DNA of 64,000 nucleotides. It comes from Ancylobacter sonchi (GTDB lineage Bacteria; Pseudomonadota; Alphaproteobacteria; Rhizobiales; Xanthobacteraceae). This document shows positions 17,143-25,576 of the stretch, in pieces. Both the position numbers and the translations under genes were made by a program. Location of the stretch: the NCBI RefSeq assembly GCF_018390695.1, contig NZ_JAHBGF010000019.1:1-64000 (forward strand), given 5' to 3'. The notes below the pieces were generated by a model. It saw only the letters and a program-made list of their open reading frames with translations, did not search any database and was not told where the DNA came from. Every line of letters starts with the position of its first letter. Position 1 is the stretch's first letter.

Positions 17143-17170
17143 GTTTGGGACGTCGACAACATACGGTCAT
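17135..17170 (-). CDS. Leader peptide ORF with adjacent cysteine codons (MTVCCRRPKRA)
   Basis: Eleven codons on the minus strand, ATG at 17170 and TGA at 17137-17135, preceded by GAGGAG six bases from the ATG, the best ribosome binding site in the area. Codons 4 and 5 are both UGU, the rarer cysteine codon in a G+C-rich genome, followed by CGA and CGU arginine codons, also uncommon here. The ORF lies 75 bp upstream of the 66-codon gene heading the metN operon. Leader peptides with runs of a regulatory amino acid codon classically sense the matching aminoacyl-tRNA, and cysteine versions are known before sulfur genes in other bacteria. It therefore looks like a cysteine-responsive attenuator for the sulfur-compound importer. 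Too short to prove by homology. Confidence 0.6.
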   Translation of the reverse strand: MTVCCRRPKRA

Positions 17171-17505
17171 GGCTAGCTCCTCAAGCTGGTTGCCCGACCA
17201 CGAAGTCGCTCCGTGGCGCTTTAGCATTGGTGACGCGGTGCAATCTGCCGGGTGTCAAATCCCGCGACCCGATGGGTTCGCCATCGGATGGCGGCTTATT
17301 TAGCACGCTGATGCAAGAAGTCAATCAAACTAATAGATTACTGGGTTTGCCGATGGTTTGGCGGCTTCTGCACAATCTGTGCGCAAGTCGCATAACAAAT
17401 ATGCATGGCTAGTATTCCATAAATTCAATAGACTATTTTCGTCCGTGCCGCCTTGCTGGGGCGACCGGCGCCGAGCGCGCCTCCCGCGATCCAGGAGTGA
17501 CTGTC
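17171..17505. other. Divergent control region between the metN operon and the second metQ
   Basis: 335 bp, A+T rich from about 17295 to 17450. It contains a pair of imperfect direct repeats (17274-17297 GGGTTCGCC...GGCGGCTT and 17343-17367 GGGTTTGCC...GGCGGCTT), two copies of AATAGAYTA (17332-17340 and 17427-17435), a GCACA-ATC-TGTGC palindrome (17370-17382), and, in the metN leader, a stem CCACG/CGTGG at 17198-17216. This density of repeated motifs marks it as a regulator-binding and leader-RNA region. No regulator gene is adjacent, so the factor acts from elsewhere. Confidence 0.55.
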
Positions 17506-18309
17506 ATGACCGCCCTTTCCCGCCGCTGGCTCGGCCTTGGCCTCGGTGCGACGCTGGCCGCCTTCGCCATCCTGCCCGCTCATGCCGCCGACAAGGTCAA
17601 GCTCGGCGTCATCGGCGGCGACGAGGAGGAGATCGCCGAAGTGGCGAAGAAGGTGGCGGCGAGGGACGGGCTCGACATCGAGGTCGTCACCTTCTCCGAC
17701 TACACCCTGCCCAACGAGGCGCTGTCGCGCGGCGACCTCGACGCCAACGCCTTCCAGCACAAGCCCTATCTCGACGCGCAGATCGCCGCGCGCGGCTACA
17801 AGATCGTGCCGGCCGGCTTCACCATCGTCGAGCCGATCGGCTTCTATTCGGTGAAGGTCAAGGACTTCAAGAACCTGCCCGAGGGCGCGCAGATCGGCAT
17901 TCCCAACGACCCGTCCAATGGCGGGCGGGCGCTGAACCTCTTGGCCGCCAACGGCCTGATCACGCTGGCGCCGGGCAAGGGGCTGCAGCCGACCGTGCTC
18001 GACGTCACCGGCAACCCGAAGAAGGTGAAGCTGCGCGAGCTCGACGCGGCGCTGCTGCCCAAGCAGATCGCCGATCTCGACGGCGCGGTGATCAACACCA
18101 ACTACGCGCTCGGCGCCAAGCTCGACCCCCGCAAGGACGCGCTGATCCAGGAAAGCCGCACCGACAATCCCTATGGCAACTTCATCGCCGTGCGCGCCGG
18201 CGACGAGACCAAGCCGGCGGTGGCGAAGCTGGTGAAGGCCTATCAGTCGCAGGAGGTGAAGGACTTCCTGCTTACCCGCTTCAAGGGCGCCATCCTGCCG
18301 GCGTGGTGA
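17506..18309 (+). CDS. MetQ/NlpA-family periplasmic substrate-binding protein (second copy)
   Basis: 267 residues from the ATG at 17506, chosen over a GTG at 17497 because AGGAG (17493-17497) stands 8 bp before the ATG and overlaps the GTG. Signal peptide of about 25 residues ending AHA-AD, again without a lipobox cysteine. Family motifs DANAFQHKPYLDAQ, PNDPSNGGRALNLL and NTNYALGA are present. It is clearly homologous to the metQ at 14149 but divergent, so the pair probably widens the substrate range of one MetNI channel. It stands alone, transcribed away from the metN operon from the shared control region. What it binds is not known. Confidence 0.88.
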   Translation: MTALSRRWLGLGLGATLAAFAILPAHAADKVKLGVIGGDEEEIAEVAKKVAARDGLDIEVVTFSDYTLPNEALSRGDLDANAFQHKPYLDAQIAARGYKIVPAGFTIVEPIGFYSVKVKDFKNLPEGAQIGIPNDPSNGGRALNLLAANGLITLAPGKGLQPTVLDVTGNPKKVKLRELDAALLPKQIADLDGAVINTNYALGAKLDPRKDALIQESRTDNPYGNFIAVRAGDETKPAVAKLVKAYQSQEVKDFLLTRFKGAILPAW

Positions 18310-18393
18310 GCCGGCAGGCGGGTAGCCGAGGAGCGCGCCCGATCCGGTTTTCCCGGGCCGGATCGGGTGCGTCTCTTGCTCGTGGGTCCCGCG

Positions 18394-19422
18394 TCAGCGC
18401 GGAATGGTGGGGCGGCGGTCCTGACGCTCGATCATCCAGCCGGGATATTCCGCCGGCAAGGCGCTGACCTCGTCGAGCGCCGCCAACTCCTCCGGCGTCA
18501 GCCGCAGCTCGGTAGCGGCGATGTTGTCGTCGAGCTGCTCGACCGAGCGGGCGCCGACGATGATCGACATCACGAAGCGCCTGGCCAGCACATAGGCCAG
18601 CGCCACCCGTGCCACCGAGACGCCGCGCGCTTCGGCGATGACCCGCATGGTATCGATGCAGTCGAAGGCGCGGCTGCGGTTCACCGGCGGGAAGTCGAAG
18701 GACACCCGTCGCGAACCCTGCGGGCCGTTGCCGTCGCGGTCGTATTTGCCGGACAAGAGGCCGCCGGCCAGCGGGCTCCACACCATCAGCCCGAGCTTCT
18801 CGGCCTCCAGCAGCGGCACGATCTCGCGCTCGAGGTCGCGGCCGGCGATGGTGTAGTAGGCCTGCAGCGTCACCGGCCGGACCCAGCCGTGGCGATCGGC
18901 GATGCCGAGCGCCTTCATGATCGTCCAGGCCGACCAGTTCGACAGCCCGACATAGCGGACATGGCCCTGGCGCACGAGGTCCTCCAGCGCCCGCATGGTC
19001 TCCTCGATGGGGGTCACGGGGTCGAGGCCGTGAATCTGGTAGAGGTCGATATAGTCGGTGCCGAGCCGCTTCAGGCTGGCCTTGACGCCGTCCATGATGT
19101 GGCCGCGCGAGGCGCCGCGGTCGTTCACCGCCGCGCCCATCTGCCCGAGCACCTTGGTGGCGAGCACGACGTCGCTGCGCGGCCGGCCGGAATTGCGCAT
19201 CGCCCGGCCGGTGATCTCCTCCGACAGTCCCTCGGAATAGACGTCGGCGGTATCGATGAAGTTCACCCCCGCATCTAGGGCGCGCGCGACGATGCCGTCG
19301 GCCAGCTGCTGGTCGAGATCGCCGATGGCGGTCCAGATGCCGCCCTTGCCGCCGAAGGTCATGGTGCCGAGGCAGATCTCGGAGACCAGCAGGCCCGACG
19401 GGCCGAGCGTGTGGTAGCGCAT
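18394..19422 (-). CDS. Aldo/keto reductase family oxidoreductase
   Basis: 342 residues, NADPH-dependent (beta/alpha)8 barrel. It starts MRYHTLGPSGLLVSEICLG and shows the catalytic tetrad: Asp and Tyr in NFIDTADVYSEG, Lys in VVLATKV and His in LYQIHGLD. C-terminal cofactor residues lie in IIVGARSVEQLDDNI. It is close to the YajO/Tas-like group that reduces varied aldehydes and ketones. The start at 19422 is supported by the conserved first strand; the frame stays open upstream but that part is antisense to the RND adaptor. It stands alone between the second metQ (convergent) and the RND adaptor (divergent), so its physiological substrate is unknown. Confidence 0.9.
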   Translation of the reverse strand: MRYHTLGPSGLLVSEICLGTMTFGGKGGIWTAIGDLDQQLADGIVARALDAGVNFIDTADVYSEGLSEEITGRAMRNSGRPRSDVVLATKVLGQMGAAVNDRGASRGHIMDGVKASLKRLGTDYIDLYQIHGLDPVTPIEETMRALEDLVRQGHVRYVGLSNWSAWTIMKALGIADRHGWVRPVTLQAYYTIAGRDLEREIVPLLEAEKLGLMVWSPLAGGLLSGKYDRDGNGPQGSRRVSFDFPPVNRSRAFDCIDTMRVIAEARGVSVARVALAYVLARRFVMSIIVGARSVEQLDDNIAATELRLTPEELAALDEVSALPAEYPGWMIERQDRRPTIPR

Positions 19423-19710
19423 GGGATGTACCTTTCGAGACGGACAGGTGCCCGGAACGGGGCGAGAGTGCGCGGGGTCGGCCGATGCCGGACGGGGCCG
19501 CGTGTGAAAATCATAGGCCGCCGGCGGGGCCGGCGCTTTCACGCCTGCATGATCGCGGGCCGCCATGGCAGTCGTGCCACAGCGATCTTCGAGCGATCCG
19601 AAGGGCTTGGAAGCGGGTCGCGCAAGCAGTCGCGCGAGACGGGCGTAGCTTACGTAACGTCCTGAAACTAAACAAGATTTAATTACCCCTGCGCGTGGTT
19701 GCGGAGCACA
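19423..19710. other. Divergent intergenic region between aldo/keto reductase and RND adaptor
   Basis: 288 bp. It turns A+T rich toward the RND side. An 8-bp perfect palindrome TTACGTAA sits at 19650-19657 about 54 bp before the adaptor start and could be the centre of a regulator site. No regulator gene is adjacent, unlike most RND operons. Nothing else recognisable. Confidence 0.4.
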
Positions 19711-20955
19711 ATGGCGCCGACAATGGAGCGCCAGCGGAGCGATATGATGGAGACTGCAACCAGGCCGCCTCGAAGAGGACGGCTTGCCGTCCCCTTGCTG
19801 ATCGCGGCGGCGGTGCTCGGCGGAGGGGCCTATGCCTGGCGCGAGAGCCGGGTGAAGCCGACCGAACCGGCCCAGACAGCGGCCGCGCCGAGGACGCCGA
19901 TGGTGCATGTCCATGTCGCCGCGGTGGAGCGGCGCGACGTGCCGGTGGTGCTGAACGGGCTCGGCACCGTGCAGGCCTCGCAGACGGTGAACATCCATGC
20001 GCGGGTCGACGGCACGCTGCAATCGGTGAACTTCACCGAGGGACAGAACGTGAAGGCCGGCGACGTGCTGGCTAAGCTCGACCCCCGGCTCGCCGAGGCC
20101 AGCCTCGATCAGGCGCAGGCCGCAAAGGCCAAGGACGAGGCCCAGCTGAAGGGCGCCGAGGCCGACCTCACCCGCTATTCGCAGCTGGTGCAGAAGGACT
20201 ATGCCAGCCGGCAGTCGGTGGACCAGCAGCAGGCGACCGTCGACGGGCTGAAGGCCTCCATCGTCGCCGACCAGGCGGCGATCGAGACCGCGCAGACCAA
20301 TCTCGACTACACCACCGTGACCGCCCCGGTCGACGGGCGGATGGGCATGCGCCAGCTCGACGCCGGCAACATCGTGCATTCCAGCGATTCGACGCCGATC
20401 GCGGTGCTGACGACGCTGAAGCCGATCTCGGTCATCTTTTCTCTGCCGGAAAAGGATCTCGACGCGGTGCAGCAGGCCGCCGCGCGCGGCCCGGTGACGG
20501 CGGTGGCGACGCGTGACGACGGCACCGTGCTCGGCACCGGCAAGCTGTCGGTGATCGACAACCAGATCGATGCCGCCACCGCGACGCTCAAGCTCAAGGC
20601 GGTGTTTCCCAATGAGGACGAGCGGCTGTGGCCGGGCGCCTTCGTGCATGTGAACCTCGCCGTCGACACGGTGAAGGACGCGCTCACCGTGCCGGTGGCG
20701 GCGGTGCAGCGCGGCCCGGACGGGCTGTTCGCCTGGGTGCTCGGCGCCGGCGACACCGCCACGGTGAAGCCGATCGAGACCGGGCGGGTCGCCGGCGGCG
20801 TCACCGTGGTGACAAGCGGGCTCGCCGATGGCGACCGCATCATCGTCGACGGCCAGTACCGGCTGCGTCCGAACGCCAAGGTCGCCATCATCGAGAGCAA
20901 GGGCGCCCCCGCCGAGCACCTCGCCGAGAGCGAGAGCGGCAAGGTCACCCAGTGA
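19711..20955 (+). CDS. RND efflux periplasmic adaptor subunit (MdtA type)
   Basis: About 414 residues. An N-terminal membrane anchor (LAVPLLIAAAVLGGGAYAW) is followed by a lipoyl-like half-motif (VQASQTVNIHARVDGTLQSV), a coiled-coil hairpin (about 115-185, rich in A, Q, K, D), the second lipoyl half (TTVTAPVDGRMG) and a beta-barrel domain. This is the MdtA/AcrA membrane-fusion layout; the VDGTL and APVDGRMG wording is MdtA-like. It links the inner-membrane pump to an outer-membrane channel. Several ATG codons (19711, 19723, 19744, 19747) could be the start; GGAG precedes both 19711 and 19744. It ends 10 bp before the pump gene. Confidence 0.9.
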   Translation: MAPTMERQRSDMMETATRPPRRGRLAVPLLIAAAVLGGGAYAWRESRVKPTEPAQTAAAPRTPMVHVHVAAVERRDVPVVLNGLGTVQASQTVNIHARVDGTLQSVNFTEGQNVKAGDVLAKLDPRLAEASLDQAQAAKAKDEAQLKGAEADLTRYSQLVQKDYASRQSVDQQQATVDGLKASIVADQAAIETAQTNLDYTTVTAPVDGRMGMRQLDAGNIVHSSDSTPIAVLTTLKPISVIFSLPEKDLDAVQQAAARGPVTAVATRDDGTVLGTGKLSVIDNQIDAATATLKLKAVFPNEDERLWPGAFVHVNLAVDTVKDALTVPVAAVQRGPDGLFAWVLGAGDTATVKPIETGRVAGGVTVVTSGLADGDRIIVDGQYRLRPNAKVAIIESKGAPAEHLAESESGKVTQ

Positions 20956-20965
20956 GGACCGCAGC

Positions 20966-23900
20966 GTGAACCTCTCGGCCCCCTTCATCGAACGCCCGAT
21001 CGCCACCTCGCTGATGATGGCGGCGCTCGCCGTGCTCGGTGTGGTCGCCTATCCGCTGCTGCCGGTGGCGCCGCTGCCGCAGGTCGACTTCCCGACCGTG
21101 CAGGTCTCGGCCAGCCTGCCCGGCGCCAGCCCCGACACCATGGCCTCGGCGGTCGCCGCGCCGCTGGAGCGGCGCTTCGGCCAGATCGCCGGCCTCGACC
21201 AGATGACCTCGACCTCGACGCTGGGCTCGACCTCGATCACCCTGCAGTTCGACCTCTCCCGCAACATCGACGCGGCGGCGCAGGATGTGCAGGCGGCGAT
21301 CACCGCGGCGCAGCGGCAATTGCCGGACGACCTGTCCTCGCCGCCGAGCTACCGCAAGGTCAATCCGGCCGATAGCCCGATCATGATCCTTGCCGCCCGC
21401 TCGGACACCATGCCGATGACGGCGGTGGACGATTTCGCCGACAATGTGCTGGCCCAGCGCCTCTCGCAGGTGCAGGGGGTGGCGCAGGTGGTCATCGGCG
21501 GCGAGCAGAAGCCGGCAGTGCGGGTGCAGCTCGATCCCGCCCGTCTCGCCGCCAGCGGCCTGACCTTCGAGGATGTGCGCGCCACGCTGTCCAATTCCAC
21601 CGCTCTGGCGGCGAAGGGCACGATCAACAATGCGGTGCGCAGCTTCACCATCGCCGCCAACGACCAGCTGGTGAAGCCGGCCGACTATGACGACGTCATC
21701 CTCGCCTATCGCAACGGCGCGCCGATCCGCGTGCGCGACGTCGGCCATGCGGTGGAGGGGCCGGAGAACGTCAATGTCGCGGCCTGGAGCACCGACAAAC
21801 GCGCGGTGGTGCTGCTGATCTTCAAGCAGCCGGGCGCCAACGTCATCGAGACCGTCGACGCCATCAAGGCGACGCTGCCCAAGCTCGACGGCATCATTCC
21901 CGCCGGCATCACCATCGACACCATCGTCGACCGCACCACCACCATCCGCGCTTCGGTGGAGGACGTGCAGTTCACCCTCGGGATCACCATCGCACTGGTG
22001 GTGCTGGTGATCCTTCTGTTCCTGCGCAACATAAGGGCGACGCTGATCCCGGCGGTGGTGGTGCCGATCTCGCTCGCCGGCTCGGCGGCGGTAATGTACG
22101 TGCTGGACTTCAGCCTCGACAACCTGTCGCTGATGGCGCTGACCATCGCGGTGGGCTTCGTGGTCGACGACGCCATCGTGGTGGTGGAGAACATCGTCCG
22201 CCACATGGAGGAGGGCGAGCCGGCCTTCCAGGCGGCGATGAAGGGCGCGCGGGAAATCGGCTTCACCGTGCTGTCGATCTCGATCTCGCTGGTGGCGGTG
22301 TTCATCCCGCTGCTCCTGATGGGCGGCATCGTCGGGCGGCTGTTCCGCGAGTTCGCGCTCACCGTCACCGCCGCCATCGCGGTGTCCGCTCTGGTGTCGC
22401 TGACGCTGACCCCGATGCTGTGCTCGCGCTTCCTCAAGGCGCCCTTGCACGAGCATGGGCGGCTCTACCGCTTCGTCGAGGCGGGCTTCGACGGCATCCT
22501 CGGTTTCTACGAGCGCACGCTGGCCGTCGCCCTGCGTTTCCGCTTCCTGACGCTGATGGTGTTCTTCGCCACCATCGCGCTCACCGGCTGGCTGTTCGTC
22601 GTGGTGCCGAAGGGCTTCTTCCCGACGCAGGACATCGGCGTCATCACCGGCCTGTCGGAAGCGGCGCAGGATGTCTCGCCGCAGGAGATGAAGCGGCTGC
22701 AGACCGCGCTGGGCGCGGTGATCGCCAAGGATCCGGCGGTGGCCGCCTTCGGTTCCATGCTCGGCGCCGGCGGCGCCAACACCACCAATACCGGGCGGTT
22801 CTTCATCGCGCTCAAGCCGCGCGAGGAGCGCGACGTCAATGCCCGGCAGGTGATCGACCGGCTGCGGCCGAAGCTGATGCAGGTCTCCGGCGCCAATGTC
22901 TTCCTGCAACCTTCGCAGGACATCAGCGTCGGCGGGCGCATCTCGCGCGCGCTGTACCAGTACACCCTGACCGACGTCGATCTCGACGAGCTGAACAACT
23001 GGGCGCCGAAGCTGCTGGCCCGGCTGCGCCAGCTGCCCGAGCTCACCGACGTCACCAGCGACCAGCAGGGCAGCGCGCCGCAGCTGAAGATCAGCATCGA
23101 CCGCGACCGCGCCGCCCGCTTCGGCATCCAGCCGGAGCTGATCGACGCCACGCTGAACGACGCCTTCGGCCAGCGCCAGGCGACGCAGTACTTCACCCAG
23201 CTGGATTCCTACTCGGTGATCATCGAGGCGACGCCTGAGCAGCAGAAGCACATCGGCACGCTCGACCAGATCTATGTGAAGTCGCCGAGCTCCGGCGCGG
23301 CGATCCCGCTTTCCACCTTCGTGTCGATCGACGCCAATGCGGTGGGCTCGCTGTCGGTGTCGCACCAGGCGCAGTTCCCGGCGGTGACGCTGTCGTTCAA
23401 CCTGAAGCAGGGCGTGTCGCTCGGCGAGGCGGTGGCGGCGATCAATGCCGCCTCGGCCGATCTCGGCGCACCCTCGACGATCACCGGCAGCTTCCAGGGC
23501 AGCGCGCAGGTGTTCCAGAGCGCCTTGGCCAGCGAACCCGCCCTGATCGCCGCCGCCTTGTTCGCGGTCTATGTCATCCTCGGCGTGCTCTATGAGAGCT
23601 ACATCCACCCGCTGACCATCCTGTCGACGCTGCCCTCGGCGGGCATCGGCGCGCTGCTGGCGCTGTGGGCTGGTGGCTTCGACCTGTCGGTCATCGGCAT
23701 CATCGGCATCATCCTGCTCATCGGCATCGTGAAGAAGAACGGCATCATGCTGGTCGACTTCGCCATCGCCGGCGAGCGCGAGCGAGGAATGACGGCGGAG
23801 GACGCGATTGCCGAGGCATGCCGGCTGCGCTTCCGGCCGATCCTGATGACGACGATGGCCGCGCTGCTGGCCGGCGTGCCGCTGATGCTGGGGACGGGTA

Positions 23901-24088
23901 CCGGCTCGGAGCTGCGCCAGCCGCTCGGCTACGCCATGGTCGGTGGGCTGGCGCTCAGCCAGGTGCTGACGCTCTACACGACGCCGGTGGTCTACATCTA
24001 TCTGGCGAAGCTGCAGCGCCGCTTCGCCAGGAAACCGCAGGCGGCGGCGCAGGTCGCGGCGAACATCAAGCCCACCCCCGCCGAATGA
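20966..24088 (+). CDS. RND multidrug efflux permease (MdtB/MdtC type, HAE1 family)
   Basis: 1040 residues, GTG start at 20966 with GAGG upstream (VNLSAPFIERPIATSLMMAA). Twelve membrane helices with two large periplasmic loops. The proton-relay motif is present in helix 4: VGFVVDDAIVVVENIVRHM with the paired aspartates. It starts with SAPFIERPIATSL, the typical opening of MdtB/MdtC/MuxB pumps. It exchanges protons for export of drugs, bile-salt-like compounds or metabolites. Only one pump gene and no outer-membrane TolC-like gene follow, so it must use a channel encoded elsewhere. The C-terminal tail ends in a lysine/proline-rich cytoplasmic stretch. Confidence 0.94.
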   Translation: MNLSAPFIERPIATSLMMAALAVLGVVAYPLLPVAPLPQVDFPTVQVSASLPGASPDTMASAVAAPLERRFGQIAGLDQMTSTSTLGSTSITLQFDLSRNIDAAAQDVQAAITAAQRQLPDDLSSPPSYRKVNPADSPIMILAARSDTMPMTAVDDFADNVLAQRLSQVQGVAQVVIGGEQKPAVRVQLDPARLAASGLTFEDVRATLSNSTALAAKGTINNAVRSFTIAANDQLVKPADYDDVILAYRNGAPIRVRDVGHAVEGPENVNVAAWSTDKRAVVLLIFKQPGANVIETVDAIKATLPKLDGIIPAGITIDTIVDRTTTIRASVEDVQFTLGITIALVVLVILLFLRNIRATLIPAVVVPISLAGSAAVMYVLDFSLDNLSLMALTIAVGFVVDDAIVVVENIVRHMEEGEPAFQAAMKGAREIGFTVLSISISLVAVFIPLLLMGGIVGRLFREFALTVTAAIAVSALVSLTLTPMLCSRFLKAPLHEHGRLYRFVEAGFDGILGFYERTLAVALRFRFLTLMVFFATIALTGWLFVVVPKGFFPTQDIGVITGLSEAAQDVSPQEMKRLQTALGAVIAKDPAVAAFGSMLGAGGANTTNTGRFFIALKPREERDVNARQVIDRLRPKLMQVSGANVFLQPSQDISVGGRISRALYQYTLTDVDLDELNNWAPKLLARLRQLPELTDVTSDQQGSAPQLKISIDRDRAARFGIQPELIDATLNDAFGQRQATQYFTQLDSYSVIIEATPEQQKHIGTLDQIYVKSPSSGAAIPLSTFVSIDANAVGSLSVSHQAQFPAVTLSFNLKQGVSLGEAVAAINAASADLGAPSTITGSFQGSAQVFQSALASEPALIAAALFAVYVILGVLYESYIHPLTILSTLPSAGIGALLALWAGGFDLSVIGIIGIILLIGIVKKNGIMLVDFAIAGERERGMTAEDAIAEACRLRFRPILMTTMAALLAGVPLMLGTGTGSELRQPLGYAMVGGLALSQVLTLYTTPVVYIYLAKLQRRFARKPQAAAQVAANIKPTPAE

Positions 24089-24112
24089 GCGGGAGCGGGC
24101 CGTGTCGCGTGC

Positions 24113-25435
24113 TTACGCGGCGCGCTTGAGCGCGTCGCCGAGCATCGAGGCGATGTCGTCGATGTGCTGGGTCTCGGCGATCAGCGGCGGCGACAGCGCG
24201 ATGATGTCGCCGGTGACGCGGATCAGCAGGCCCTTCTCGAAGCAGTCGGTGAAGATGTCATAGGCGCGGGCGCCCGGCGCGCCCTCGCGCGAGGCGAGCT
24301 CGATGCCGGCGACGAGGCCGATGGTGCGGATGTCGACGACGTTGGGCAGGCCGCGCAGCGAATGCATCGCCTCTTCCCAGTGCGGGGCGAGCTCGGCCGC
24401 GCGGGTGAGCAGGCCTTCCTCGGCATAGATGTCCAGCGTGGCGATGCCGGCGGCGCAGGCCACCGGGTGGCCGGAATAGGTGTAGCCGTGGAACAGCTCG
24501 ATGGCCGCCTCGGGTCCGGTCATCAGGCCGTCATGCACCTTGCGGCTGGCGAACACCGCCCCCATCGGGATAGTGCCGTTGGTGATGCCCTTGGCGGTGG
24601 TCACGAGGTCGGGCGTCACGCCGAAATAATCGGTGGCGAACGGCGCGCCGAGGCGACCGAAGCCGGTGATGACCTCGTCGAAGATCAACAGGATGCCGTG
24701 GCGGGTGGCGATCTCGCGCAAGCGCTCCAGATAGCCCTTGGGCGGCAGCAGCACGCCGGTGGAGCCGGCCATCGGCTCGACGATCACCGCGGCGATGGTC
24801 TCGGCGCCGTGCAGGGCGACGAGACGCTCAAGATCGTCGGCAAGCTTGGCGCCATGCGCGGGCAGGCCGCCCTTGGTGAAGGCGTTGCGCGCCGGATCAT
24901 GGGTGTGGCGCAGATGGTCGGCGCCGGGCAGCAGCGGGAAGACGCGGCGGTTGTTGACGAGGCCGCCGACGGTGATGCCGCCGAAGCCGACGCCATGATA
25001 GCCGCGCTCGCGGCCGATGACCCGGGTGCGGGTGCCCTGGCCGATGGCGCGCTGATAGGCGATGGCGATCTTCAGCGCGGTGTCGACCGATTCCGAGCCG
25101 GAATTGGTGAAGAACACCCGGTCGAGCCCGCCGGGGGCGATGGCGGCCAGCCGCTCGGCGAAGTCGAAGGCGATGGGGTGGCCCATCTGGAAGGTCGGCG
25201 CGAAGTCGAGGGTGGAAAGCTGGCGCTGGACCGCCTCGGTGATCTGCCGCCGCCCGTGACCGGCATTGACACACCACAGCCCGGCGGTGCCGTCGAGCAC
25301 CCGGCGCCCGTCGTCGCTGGTGTAGTACATGCCCTCGGCGGCCGCGAGCAGGCGCGGCGCGGCCTTGAACTGGCGGTTCGCCGTGAACGGCATCCAGAAG
25401 GCTTCGAGGGACGGGGTATTGGCGCGGATGTTCAC
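24113..25435 (-). CDS. Class III aminotransferase (omega-amino acid--pyruvate type)
   Basis: 440 residues. GTG start at 25435 (VNIRANTPSLEAFWMPFT) with AAGAGGAG seven bases before it. Motifs: GLWCVNAGHGR, FFTNSGSESVDTALKIA (PLP phosphate site), YHGVGFGG, LLIFDEVITGFGR (cofactor Asp) and TTAKGITNGTIPMGAV with the Schiff-base lysine. The FMPFTANRQFK opening is characteristic of beta-alanine/omega-amino acid:pyruvate transaminases. These move an amino group from a terminal amine (beta-alanine, polyamine product, aromatic amine) to pyruvate. It diverges from a PuuR-like regulator, typical of amine catabolic loci. It faces the RND pump gene tail to tail, 24 bp apart. Confidence 0.9.
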   Translation of the reverse strand: MNIRANTPSLEAFWMPFTANRQFKAAPRLLAAAEGMYYTSDDGRRVLDGTAGLWCVNAGHGRRQITEAVQRQLSTLDFAPTFQMGHPIAFDFAERLAAIAPGGLDRVFFTNSGSESVDTALKIAIAYQRAIGQGTRTRVIGRERGYHGVGFGGITVGGLVNNRRVFPLLPGADHLRHTHDPARNAFTKGGLPAHGAKLADDLERLVALHGAETIAAVIVEPMAGSTGVLLPPKGYLERLREIATRHGILLIFDEVITGFGRLGAPFATDYFGVTPDLVTTAKGITNGTIPMGAVFASRKVHDGLMTGPEAAIELFHGYTYSGHPVACAAGIATLDIYAEEGLLTRAAELAPHWEEAMHSLRGLPNVVDIRTIGLVAGIELASREGAPGARAYDIFTDCFEKGLLIRVTGDIIALSPPLIAETQHIDDIASMLGDALKRAA

Positions 25436-25545
25436 GGAAGATCTCCTCTTGCGGAGGCCGACCTTGGCCACGATGGACAGCGCGGAACAAGTCCTTTTCT
25501 GGCGTGAGGTAAGCCGTTGATATATAATCGATCGTGTCGAAAGAT

Positions 25546-25560
25546 TTGCGCTATTCGCAA
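25546..25560. promoter_or_regulatory. Palindrome in the aminotransferase/XRE-cupin divergent region
   Basis: TTGCG-CTATT-CGCAA, perfect 5-bp arms, in the 141-bp space between the divergent aminotransferase (start 25435) and the regulator (start 25577). It sits only 16 bp before the regulator start, a natural place for autorepression. An A+T-rich stretch at 25518-25532 may hold a promoter. Binding by the neighbouring XRE/cupin protein is inferred. Confidence 0.4.
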
Positions 25561-25576
25561 CGGGTGAAACACCGGC

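Noticed and set aside
17135-17300. A SAM or SAH riboswitch in front of the metN operon
   Set aside because: I could not match the consensus of SAM-I, SAM-II, SAM-V or SAH riboswitches; the leader ORF explains the region better. A covariance-model search would be decisive.
18394-21006. An 870-codon minus-strand frame joining the aldo/keto reductase with upstream sequence
   Set aside because: The upstream half is antisense to the RND adaptor gene, arginine/histidine-rich and not protein-like; the reductase starts cleanly at 19422.
20945-23608. An 887-codon minus-strand frame opposite the RND pump
   Set aside because: It is the mirror of a high-G+C coding gene; composition is H/R/D-rich without family motifs.
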